DNA from: WS-2 sp036507005
GTDB lineage: Bacteria; Eisenbacteria; RBG-16-71-46
Reading direction: 5' to 3'
Assembly: GCA_036507005.1 (NCBI GenBank)
Contig: DASXQT010000080.1
Coordinates: 1-64,000 of the forward strand
DNA: 64,000 bases
Program-made: the position numbers and the translations under genes
Shown: positions 1 through 7,442 of the stretch, piece by piece
Numbering within the stretch: the first letter of the stretch is position 1
How the letters are laid out: the number at the start of each line of letters is the position of its first letter
Notes under the pieces: generated by a model
What the model was told of the DNA's origin: nothing
The model's database searches: none
Seen by the model: only the letters and a program-made list of their open reading frames with translations

Positions 1-2327
1 TGATCGAGATGAACCCGCGGGTCTCGCGCTCCTCGGCGCTGGCCTCCAAGGCCACCGGGTTCCCGATCGCCAAGATCGCCGCCAAGCTCGCGGTCGGCTA
101 CACCCTGGACGAGATCGCGAACGACATCACCCGCAAGACCCCGGCCGCGTTCGAGCCGACGCTGGACTACGTCGTCACCAAGATCCCCAAGTTCGCGTTC
201 GAGAAGTTCCCGGGCGCCGAGGTCACGCTCAACACCCAGATGAAGTCGGTGGGCGAGGTGATGGCGATCGGGCGCACCTTCAAGGAGTCGCTGTTCAAGG
301 CGCTGCGCTCGCTCGAGGCCACGCGCCCGTTCCGGCCCGAGATCAAGAACCGCGACGAGCTGGCGCGCCTGCTCGGCAACCCCAGCGAGAACCGCCTGCA
401 CCTGATCGTGCTCGCCCTGGAGCAGGGCTGGACCGTGGCCGAGCTGAACCTCCTCACCCACGTCGACCCGTGGTTCCTGGACCAGGTGCAGCAGTTCGCC
501 GAGGTCCAGCGCCGCATCCACGGGCGGCCGCTCGAGGCGATGAGCGACGGCATGCTGCACACCGCCAAGCGCTACGGGTTCTCCGACCGCCGCCTCGCCT
601 ACCTCACCGGCGCCGACGAGGACGCGGTGCGCGCCCGGCGCCACGCCGCCGGGATCCGGCCGGTGTTCAAGCGCGTCGACACCTGCGCCGCCGAGTTCGA
701 ATCGTTCACGCCCTACCTCTACTCGACCTACGAGGAGGAGGACGAGAGCGACCCCACGCCGGGGAAGAAGGTGATGATCCTCGGCAGCGGCCCCAACCGC
801 ATCGGCCAGGGGATCGAGTTCGACTACTGCTGCTGCCACGCCTCGTTCGCGCTGCGCGACGAGGGCGTGCAGAGCATCATGGTGAACTGCAACCCCGAGA
901 CCGTCTCCACCGACTACGACACCAGCGACCGCCTCTACTTCGAGCCGCTCACTCTCGAGGACGTGCTCGAGATCTACGAGCGCGAGCGGCCCGACGGAGT
1001 GATCGTCCAGTTCGGCGGGCAGACGCCGCTGAACCTCACCATGCCGCTCCACCGCGCCGGCGTGCCCATTCTCGGCACCCCGCCCGACTCGGTCGACCTG
1101 GCCGAGGACCGCGAGCGCTTCGCCGACTTCCTCGACTCGCTCGGGATCGCCCACCCCCAGCACGCGATCGCGCGCAGCCTCGAGGAGGCCGAGACCGCCG
1201 CCGACCGCGTCGGGCTGCCGCTCCTGCTGCGGCCCTCGTTCGTGCTCGGCGGCCGCGGCATGGCGATCGTGTACACCCGGGAGGATCTGCGCCACTACAT
1301 GAGCGAGGCGCTCGAGAAGGCGCCGCGCGGCGCGATCCTGCTCGACAAGTACCTGGAGGACGCCTTCGAGGTCGACGTGGACGCGCTCGCCGACGGTCGC
1401 GAGTGCGTGATCGGCGGCATCATGGAGCACATCGAGGAGGCCGGTGTGCACAGCGGCGACTCGTGCTGCGTGCTGCCCACGTACAAGATCGCCGCGCGCC
1501 ACCTCGACGAGATCCGCGACGCCATGCGCGCCATGGCGAAGGGGCTGGGCGTGGTGGGCCTGATGAACGCCCAGTTCGCGATCGCCGACGGCAAGCTCTA
1601 CGTGCTCGAGGTGAACCCGCGCGCCTCGCGCACCGTGCCCTACGTCTCGAAGGCCACCGGCGTGCCGCTCGTCAAGATGGCGACGCGCCTCATGCTCGGG
1701 AAGACGCTCCAGGAGCTGGGGCTGACCAAGGATCTGACCGTGGACCGCTACTACGTCAAGGCCCCGGTGTTCCCGTTCGTCAAGTTCCCGGGCGTGGACC
1801 CCAAGCTCTCGCCCGAGATGCGCTCGACCGGCGAGGTGATGGGCGTGGCGCGCGAGTTCGGCATGGCGTTCTACAAGGCCCAGCTCGCCGCCGGCATGCG
1901 GCTGCCCTCCTCCGGCACCGCGTTCATCACCGTGAACGCGCGCGACCGCGAGGGCGTGATCCCCACGGCGCGCCGGCTCGCCGGGCTCGGGTTCAAGCTC
2001 GCCGCCACGCGCGGCACCGCGGCGGCCCTGCGCGCGGCCGGGCTCGAGGTGGAGGAGATGCTCAAGGTGAGCGAGGGCCGCCCCAACGGCGTGGACGCGC
2101 TCCGAAGCCAGCAGGTGCAGCTCCTGATCAACACGCCGCTCGGCGCCTCGTCATTCAAGGATGGATGGGCGCTGCGAACCGCCGCGGTGCAGCACAACGT
2201 CCCGTGCATCACCACGCTGTCCGGCGCCGCGGCCGCCGCCGAGGCGATCGAGGCGCTGGGCAAGGGCAGCGTCGAGGTGATGAGCCTGCAGGAGCTGCAC
2301 GCCGAGCGCGTGCCGGTGGGGGAGTAG
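1..2327 (+). CDS. carB: Carbamoyl-phosphate synthase large subunit, C-terminal part (5' cut by window edge)
   Basis: The reading frame is already open at the first base and begins inside the first ATP-grasp unit (IEMNPRVSRSSALASKATGF), so roughly the first 300 residues of a ~1070-residue protein lie outside the window. It makes carbamoyl phosphate from bicarbonate, ATP and glutamine-derived ammonia for arginine and pyrimidine synthesis. Counting from the ATG at base 9, residues ~100-245 are the oligomerisation domain, the second synthetase half begins at about residue 253 (KKVMILGSGPNRIGQGIEFD), and the last ~135 residues are the MGS-like allosteric domain (TAFITVNARDREG). The stop is at 2325-2327. 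The gene is intact to its end, so the neighbouring island did not disrupt it. The identification is secure. Confidence 0.97.
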   Translation, partial: IEMNPRVSRSSALASKATGFPIAKIAAKLAVGYTLDEIANDITRKTPAAFEPTLDYVVTKIPKFAFEKFPGAEVTLNTQMKSVGEVMAIGRTFKESLFKALRSLEATRPFRPEIKNRDELARLLGNPSENRLHLIVLALEQGWTVAELNLLTHVDPWFLDQVQQFAEVQRRIHGRPLEAMSDGMLHTAKRYGFSDRRLAYLTGADEDAVRARRHAAGIRPVFKRVDTCAAEFESFTPYLYSTYEEEDESDPTPGKKVMILGSGPNRIGQGIEFDYCCCHASFALRDEGVQSIMVNCNPETVSTDYDTSDRLYFEPLTLEDVLEIYERERPDGVIVQFGGQTPLNLTMPLHRAGVPILGTPPDSVDLAEDRERFADFLDSLGIAHPQHAIARSLEEAETAADRVGLPLLLRPSFVLGGRGMAIVYTREDLRHYMSEALEKAPRGAILLDKYLEDAFEVDVDALADGRECVIGGIMEHIEEAGVHSGDSCCVLPTYKIAARHLDEIRDAMRAMAKGLGVVGLMNAQFAIADGKLYVLEVNPRASRTVPYVSKATGVPLVKMATRLMLGKTLQELGLTKDLTVDRYYVKAPVFPFVKFPGVDPKLSPEMRSTGEVMGVAREFGMAFYKAQLAAGMRLPSSGTAFITVNARDREGVIPTARRLAGLGFKLAATRGTAAALRAAGLEVEEMLKVSEGRPNGVDALRSQQVQLLINTPLGASSFKDGWALRTAAVQHNVPCITTLSGAAAAAEAIEALGKGSVEVMSLQELHAERVPVGE

Positions 2328-2500
2328 GGAAGGAGAGTCCGAGGCACCGCGCATGCCGCCGCAGCCTTTTTGCCGTGAAAGACTAATCTGAGTTTGCCTT
2401 GCGCGTAGAAAGCCGAACTCGGACCGTCGAACCGCCGACGGCAGCGACCGCCCCTCGACACCCAAACGGACCCGGTAAAGCTGGTTCTTTCGCGCCCCAA

Positions 2501-2557
2501 CGCCACGTGCTAGCGTGGCGTGGCTGGAAAGCGAACGCAGTTCGCAATCCCAGGCCA
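2501..2557. repeat. Two adjacent inverted repeats upstream of the integrase remnant
   Basis: A perfect 7-bp inverted repeat (CGCCACG, 2501-2507; CGTGGCG, 2514-2520) is followed directly by an imperfect stem whose core is GCGAAC (2531-2536) and GTTCGC (2540-2545), flanked by TGGC (2521-2524) and GCCA (2554-2557). No T-tract follows, so these are not classic terminators. The position between the end of carB and the recombinase remnant suggests recombination-site structure, but that is inference. Confidence 0.4.
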
Positions 2558-2582
2558 AGTGCGAACAGCCAGGGAGGGCAGC

Positions 2583-3106
2583 ATGGCCCACCAGCACCTC
2601 CGAGAACCCCTGACCGGCGAGGAAGCCGACCGGCTTGCCAGCGCCCGTGTCACGCCCGAAGAGAAGCTCGTCGTCTGGACGCTCCTCAACACTGGGCTAC
2701 GGGTCTCGGAGCTGTGCCCTTCGGCCCGAGAACATCGCCTGGAAGAGCCGCGAACTTCGGGTCAAAGGCAAGGGCGGGCCCCACGGCAAGAAGTCCAAGG
2801 AGCGTGCCGTGCCGATGAGCCCCCGGGCCCGGGCCCTCCTTGAACCATACTTCGCCTACAAGAACGAGTGGTTCATTGGCGCACGCCAGGCGCAGAAACT
2901 CGTGAAGCGAGTCGCGAATCGGGCGAAGGTCAGCCGCGAGGTGACACCCCACGTCCTTCGCCACACCTTTGCGACGCTCGCGCTACAGAAGGGTATCCCT
3001 CGCTGCCGTGAGGAAAATCCTCGGGCATGAGCGTCTCAGCACGACCGCCATCTACGTCAGCCTCACAGACCAGCACGTAGTGAGCGAATTCAAGGTCAAG
3101 TGGTAA
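2583..3106 (+). pseudogene. Tyrosine recombinase (phage integrase family), catalytic domain with two frameshifts
   Basis: Three successive frames together encode the catalytic domain of a tyrosine recombinase. Frame 1 starts at ATG 2583 and gives the first catalytic Arg in NTGLRVSELC. After a frameshift near 2718 the next frame gives the basic strand (GGPHGKKSKERAVPM) and the H-x-x-R box in HVLRHTFAT. After a second shift near 2999 the third frame gives LGHERLSTTAIYVSLTDQ with the last His and the Tyr nucleophile, then stops at 3104-3106. The N-terminal SAM-like core-binding domain is missing. The stop overlaps the GTG start of the TIR-APAZ gene. It is probably the inactivated mobility gene of the island; base-call errors are the alternative. 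Confidence 0.85.
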
Positions 3107-4671
3107 CCGACGGCGCTCAGCCCCCTGAACTCCGCGACGTCTTCGTCTCGCACCGGAGTGTCGACAAGCCATTTGCTCGAAAACTCGCGACCGCAATCGA
3201 GCGCGAGAAGGTCGACGGGCGCAGCCTGACTGTTTGGCTGGACGAGGCTGAGATTCGGACGGGCCAGAGTGTGACCGGCATGGTCAATTTGGGGCTTGAA
3301 CACAGCCGCTTCGTCGCCCTCGTCTTGACACCAGACTACTTCCAAAGCGAATCGGGCTGGACAGATGCTGAGTGGCACGCCGCTCTCTTCGTAGACCCGG
3401 ACAATCGCCAGGCGCGAATCCTACCCCTTCTCGCGGCGGACTGCCCTTACGTACCTATTCTTCTCCGACACCTCCTATTCGAGGACTTCAGAGGCTCGAA
3501 CTACAGTCAGGCGTTGGCCCGCCTTCTCCGAGTGCTAAGGAACGAACCCCTCCCGCGCCCCATCACGCATCGCGGTCAGCTTATCAGGCCGAGCACCTAC
3601 ATCGATCGAGTGAGCCTGGTCGCGGAGCGTTCCATCGCAGCAGCCGACCCGGACGCAGCCGAGGAGAACCTCTCGTGTAACCTCCTCCCGGTCGAGCGCA
3701 TCCCGACCCGCATCTACCGGGCACCCATTGCACCGCGGCTCCGTAGAGCGCGACGCGATGGCTCGCTCGCCTTCCCCACCAAGGAAGAGCTGAAGGACCT
3801 TGTGCGGCGGCCGCAATCGGATGCCGGCGTCGAGAAGCCCATCATGCCGGCCTTTCGCATGAACGGGGACCACCTGGTCACCTTCCACGACCTTGAGTCT
3901 CCCGAATCCCTCCTCTCGCCCATCGTCATGCAATCTAAGACCGAGGTCCTCGACGCCACGCAATTTGTGCTTGATGGTGAGAACCGGAAGCTCGTGGCCT
4001 CACTTCTCAACATGGGCATCGACCGCCACCTTTTCGCGAGAGGTCTCACGGTAGACCGGTCCCGTCCGGGCGCGTCGAGGTTCTTCTATCCACCGGATAA
4101 CGGCCGGGAGCGCGTCATCGAGTGGCGCCCATTCCAGAACAAGAGCAAGCGGACAGTGGCGAAGCCTTACCACAAGGGGAACGAGGTTCCCTTCTGGATA
4201 CACCAGGCCGCCTACATCAAGCCCGTCTTTCTAGCGGCGAAGTTCTTCCTCCAAATCACGCCGACCTGGCTCCTGACCGAGGATGGCACGCGCGTGAAAG
4301 GTGGACGGGAAGTGGGCCGGGTTGTCATCCAGTGGACTGGCCGCGAACGGAACACGTCCATCCTCTACCACGTGCGCTTTTGGACGTGGGTGCTCGGAAG
4401 CCACCCCGGCCCGATAACGGTTCGCCTTGGTGACCAGACCATGGAGGTGTCCCCCGTTCCGGCGTACATCCACCAGACATATGGGATTGACGGTGACCAA
4501 CGAAACCTTATGGTCGAGCTGGACCGAGACGCTGCCCAGATTGCCCGCGCCGAGAACGCGGCAGAAGTTGAAGAAGCGGACCAGGAAGAAGCCCCGCCCG
4601 AGGAGATTGTAAGTGAGGAATCGAGTGAGGGGCCGAGCCCCGAGACAGAAGAGCCAGAAGCGACTCGCTGA
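3100..4671 (+). CDS. TIR-APAZ effector subunit of a SPARTA-type short Argonaute system
   Basis: The 523-residue protein has an N-terminal TIR domain (residues ~12-145): box 1 RDVFVSHRSVDK (12-23), a loop LDEAEIRTGQS (48-57), and an S-x-W-T-D-A-E motif ending in E91, the likely NADase glutamate. Residues ~155-480 fit an APAZ domain, the N/L1/L2-like part that pairs with short Argonautes (FRMNGDHLVTFHDLE; FWIHQAAYIKPVFLAAKFF). In known SPARTA complexes, guide-directed recognition of invading DNA triggers NAD depletion by the TIR domain and cell death. The last 40 residues hold 16 Asp/Glu. The start is GTG 3100, overlapping the integrase stop; no stronger upstream start exists. The Argonaute gene overlaps the 3' end by 59 bases, so the two are co-translated. 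Family assignment rests on domain pattern and partner gene. Confidence 0.88.
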   Translation: MVTDGAQPPELRDVFVSHRSVDKPFARKLATAIEREKVDGRSLTVWLDEAEIRTGQSVTGMVNLGLEHSRFVALVLTPDYFQSESGWTDAEWHAALFVDPDNRQARILPLLAADCPYVPILLRHLLFEDFRGSNYSQALARLLRVLRNEPLPRPITHRGQLIRPSTYIDRVSLVAERSIAAADPDAAEENLSCNLLPVERIPTRIYRAPIAPRLRRARRDGSLAFPTKEELKDLVRRPQSDAGVEKPIMPAFRMNGDHLVTFHDLESPESLLSPIVMQSKTEVLDATQFVLDGENRKLVASLLNMGIDRHLFARGLTVDRSRPGASRFFYPPDNGRERVIEWRPFQNKSKRTVAKPYHKGNEVPFWIHQAAYIKPVFLAAKFFLQITPTWLLTEDGTRVKGGREVGRVVIQWTGRERNTSILYHVRFWTWVLGSHPGPITVRLGDQTMEVSPVPAYIHQTYGIDGDQRNLMVELDRDAAQIARAENAAEVEEADQEEAPPEEIVSEESSEGPSPETEEPEATR

Positions 4672-6238
4672 GCCGCGGTCGATTTTCCGGCGGAGCCCCT
4701 TCTTTGATTCAGGGGTCCTCGCGGAGCCGCTCCTCGCGTTCGGGGGACAACACCGACACCCAGACCAGAAGACGGGCCTTGGACTGTACGGCCCGTACAC
4801 GCTCCCAGCAGCCACAGAGCCCCCCATCTCAACAGTCACGGTCGGAATCGTCGGCCCCCCGGGGATGATGGCCGACGCCGAACAGTGGCTCGCAGCGTGC
4901 CGGGGAATCCTCCGAAATGATGGTTCGGAGCCGTTCTTGTACCCCCACTTCCCAGGGATGAACACGTCGCCACCATTTCAGTGTCAGCTCCAGACCGGAG
5001 ACACGTGGAGGGAGAGCATCAAGCAATCAGACCTCGCCGCCGCGCTTGGGTCCCCCAACTTCTACGAGCGCATCAAGGCGGTGGTTCGTCTCTACGTGAA
5101 CGCAATCCGCGTGCTTTGCGAGCGCGACCCCCGCCCCAGCGTCATTCTTTGCTGCATCCCCCAAGACGTTGTCGACGTGTGCACCGTCAAGACGCTTCGG
5201 GGAGGTGAGGAGGTCCGACGTCGCCTAACTCCTGCGGAAAAGACTGGCCTCAAGGCAGCACGCGCCGGTCAGGGCTTCCTCTTCCCCGACATGAACCCCA
5301 CACTCGGGATTGAAGACCAGCAGCAGGGTCATCAGAACCTAAGGCGAGGCATCAAGGCGGAAACGATGCAGCTCGGCATCCCCACTCAACTCGTGTGGCC
5401 ATTGACGCTCAGTCTCACGGACCAGGAGCCCCTTCCAGGCCAGCGAAGGCCACAAGACATCGCCACACGTGCCTGGAACCTCACCACCGCGCTCTACCAC
5501 AAAGCGGGCGCGGCTCCATGGCGCCTCGCGGAGATCGAGCCGGGCGTGTGCTTCGTCGGCGTCTCGTTCTATCGCGACCACTCGGGTGCCGCGCCCACGC
5601 TCCGCACCAGCATGGCGCAGGCGTTCACGGCCGCCGGCGATGGCTACGTCCTTCGTGGGAACTCGTTCGAGTGGAACGTCGCGAAACAGGGTCCGTCGCC
5701 CCACCTGGACGCGAAGAATGCCGCGGCGCTCATGCGTGGCGTCCTTGAACTCTACCAGCGGCAGAACCGGGGGAGTTTCCCGACTCGAATGGTCGTCCAC
5801 AAGTCCTCGCGTTACTGGGACGACGAGCTCGCGGGGTTCCGGGAATCGTGCGCGCTGGTCCCTCAAACGGATTTCATCGCCCTGGGTTGGAGAGGCATCC
5901 AGTTCTACCGCCCGGGCCTCTACCCTCCGCTTCGCGGCACCTACGTTCGATTCAGCGAGACCGACCTCCTTCTCTACACCGTCGGTTACGTCCCCTATCT
6001 TCGAACCTATCCCGGCGCTCGTGTCCCGCAACCGCTTGGTATCGTCGAACACCATGGCGACAGCCCGTGGGACCTCGTGCTGAAGGAAATCCTGGCCCTC
6101 ACGAAAATGAACTGGAACACGGCCGACTTCGCTTGCAGTGAGCCCATCACGCTCGCCTTTTCGAGGCGTGTCGGCCAGATTCTTGCGGAGCTGCCGCCGC
6201 ACGTGACTCCGCGACCCGAGTACCGGTTCTACATGTGA
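4613..6238 (+). CDS. Short prokaryotic Argonaute (MID-PIWI), catalytically inactive partner of TIR-APAZ
   Basis: The 541-residue protein lacks N and PAZ domains. Residues ~145-285 look like MID: VILCCIPQDV (178-187) and a segment typical of short pAgos, NLRRGIKAETMQLGIPTQLV (242-261), that helps bind the guide 5' end. PIWI follows from ~286: RAWNLTTALYHKAGAAPWRL, the strand GVCFVGVSFYRD (311-322) and VVHKSSRYWDDE (394-405). The first catalytic Asp of the DEDX set is replaced by Ser (S318 in VGVSF), so no slicing is expected; short pAgos act as sensors for the effector. The start is GTG 4613, supported by AGGAG at 4601-4605 with a 7-base spacer; GTG 4625 is an alternative. The N-terminal ~30 residues are basic and poorly typical, so a later start is possible. 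Confidence 0.88.
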   Translation: MRNRVRGRAPRQKSQKRLAEPRSIFRRSPFFDSGVLAEPLLAFGGQHRHPDQKTGLGLYGPYTLPAATEPPISTVTVGIVGPPGMMADAEQWLAACRGILRNDGSEPFLYPHFPGMNTSPPFQCQLQTGDTWRESIKQSDLAAALGSPNFYERIKAVVRLYVNAIRVLCERDPRPSVILCCIPQDVVDVCTVKTLRGGEEVRRRLTPAEKTGLKAARAGQGFLFPDMNPTLGIEDQQQGHQNLRRGIKAETMQLGIPTQLVWPLTLSLTDQEPLPGQRRPQDIATRAWNLTTALYHKAGAAPWRLAEIEPGVCFVGVSFYRDHSGAAPTLRTSMAQAFTAAGDGYVLRGNSFEWNVAKQGPSPHLDAKNAAALMRGVLELYQRQNRGSFPTRMVVHKSSRYWDDELAGFRESCALVPQTDFIALGWRGIQFYRPGLYPPLRGTYVRFSETDLLLYTVGYVPYLRTYPGARVPQPLGIVEHHGDSPWDLVLKEILALTKMNWNTADFACSEPITLAFSRRVGQILAELPPHVTPRPEYRFYM

Positions 6239-6417
6239 GCACCAGGCCCGGGGCTGCCGCCTAAAGACGAGTCTCGACGTTGGGTGCTGCGAGTGCCAGC
6301 CTGCGATGGCCATGACGAAGCAATGCGGGGAGGCAAGCAGGCCGATGTCCGGCCCCGCTGGGCGCCAACCCCACTTCTCCGCGTTCTTCGAGTCACCGTC
6401 CTAAGGCTCAGCGCTTA

Positions 6418-6463
6418 GACTGCCATAGTCGATTTTGAACTATTCCGATTTCGCCTGTATATC
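6418..6463 (+). promoter_or_regulatory. Candidate controller operator and sigma70-like promoter of the C-R operon
   Basis: TTGAAC (6435-6440) and TATATC (6458-6463) are 17 bases apart, a good sigma70-type match in an otherwise GC-rich context. Just upstream, GACT (6418-6421) and AGTC (6427-6430) form an inverted repeat whose arms and CATAGTC segment resemble C-protein boxes of restriction-modification systems, although the arm spacing is 5 rather than the usual 3. The start codon of the XRE gene lies only 11 bases after the -10, so the message would be nearly leaderless, as reported for several C genes. Confidence 0.55.
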
Positions 6464-6474
6464 TGAAGCAGCTA

Positions 6475-6714
6475 GTGAAAAAGACCATCCACTCTCCCGA
6501 CTACCGTCGGCTCCTGCGCCTCTTGAAGGAGGCCCGCAGCGCCAGGCGGCTGACCCAGGAAGACGTCGCCCGCGAGCTCGGGTGGACGCAATCCTTCGTG
6601 AGCAAGTGCGAACGGGGAGAGCGGCGCCTCGACGTCCTGGAGCTGGCGGCACTTGCTCGCGTGTACCGCAGACCTTTGACACACTTCCTGCGTTTCACGT
6701 CGAGGGTCCAGTAG
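6475..6714 (+). CDS. XRE-family HTH regulator, probable controller (C) protein of the EcoRV-like system
   Basis: The 79-residue protein is almost entirely one Cro/C1-type helix-turn-helix: LLKEARSARRLTQEDVAREL, then WTQSFVSKCERGERRLDVLEL. This size and fold match C proteins that time restriction enzyme expression after the methyltransferase is established. It starts with GTG 6475 directly behind a promoter and ends two bases before the ATG of the endonuclease gene, the standard C-R operon layout. A general XRE regulator unrelated to timing is possible but less likely given the context. The likely operator is the inverted repeat at 6418-6430. Confidence 0.8.
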   Translation: MKKTIHSPDYRRLLRLLKEARSARRLTQEDVARELGWTQSFVSKCERGERRLDVLELAALARVYRRPLTHFLRFTSRVQ

Positions 6715-6716
6715 CC

Positions 6717-7442
6717 ATGGACCTACGGCAAGCTTTTCGGGACGCCGTCCGCGGGAACAACGTGGATTTCATGGTCCGCGGCATGCTCTCAGCTGACGAC
6801 CGAGTCTTCCCGCTAGGCACCGACACGAAAGTCCTCTCGACCGTCTTCGAACTCTTCACTCGCCCGCTCATGGAGGAAATCGCTCACACCCACGGATACC
6901 ACGTAGAGGAGGCCAAGCAAACCATCTACCCCGACTTCACCTTGCTACGCGACGCCGCCGACCGGGCAAAGATAGCTGTGGACGTGAAGACGACCTACCG
7001 TCGGCCGGACATAGTATTCACCCTTGGGTCCTACACTTCCTTCCTGCGGAACAATACCAAGAATATCTTGTACCCATATGACCAGTACGGGTCTCACTGG
7101 ATTATTGGGTTCGTCTACGGCCGCACGCGCGAAGCGCCGACTGACATCTACCCCCTCAATGAGCGAGCGCAAATCGTCGCGCCCTATGAAGAGCTGACGT
7201 GGTTCGTGCAGGAAAAGTACAAGATTGCGGGCGAATCACCTGGAAGTGGAAACACGGCGAACATCGGGTCGGTTCGAACGCGTCGCATTGAGGACTTTCA
7301 CGAAGGGCGCGGTCCGTTCGCCCGCCACGGTGAAGCCGTTTTCCGCGATTACTGGGCGAACTATGGGCGCACACCAGCCACACGCCCCTACAGGAGTGTC
7401 GCGGAGTATCTCGCCTGGAAGCGTCGCGCTACTCAGCGATGA
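6717..7442 (+). CDS. Type II restriction endonuclease, EcoRV homologue (predicted GATATC cutter)
   Basis: The 241-residue protein aligns over its full length with EcoRV (245 aa) as I know it: PLGTDTKVLSTVFELF, YPDFTLL, IAVDVKTTY, FTLGSYTSFLRNNTKNI, HWIIGFVY. The PD-(D/E)xK site is complete: D73, D89 and K91 match EcoRV D74, D90 and K92, and E45 matches E45. The DNA-reading loop GSGNT (176-180), followed by ANIGS, matches the EcoRV R-loop except that one Thr is Ala (A181). The same target, GATATC with blunt cutting, is therefore predicted, but not shown. It lies 2 bases after the controller gene and overlaps the 3' end of the convergent methyltransferase gene by 14 bases. GC is lower than in flanking genes, consistent with transfer. 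Confidence 0.93.
   Translation: MDLRQAFRDAVRGNNVDFMVRGMLSADDRVFPLGTDTKVLSTVFELFTRPLMEEIAHTHGYHVEEAKQTIYPDFTLLRDAADRAKIAVDVKTTYRRPDIVFTLGSYTSFLRNNTKNILYPYDQYGSHWIIGFVYGRTREAPTDIYPLNERAQIVAPYEELTWFVQEKYKIAGESPGSGNTANIGSVRTRRIEDFHEGRGPFARHGEAVFRDYWANYGRTPATRPYRSVAEYLAWKRRATQR

Noticed and set aside
2340..2375. Intrinsic terminator of carB before the T5 run
   Set aside because: Only a 4-bp stem (GGCA/TGCC) can be formed and it is not adjacent to the T-run.
2521..2560. Possible tRNA 3' end as integrase target (GTTCGCAATCC-like stretch)
   Set aside because: No acceptor, D or anticodon stems can be drawn around it; it is better described as a simple inverted repeat.
5339..6313. 324-codon minus-strand frame opposite the Argonaute gene
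   Set aside because: No domain; it lies opposite a recognised MID-PIWI coding region.
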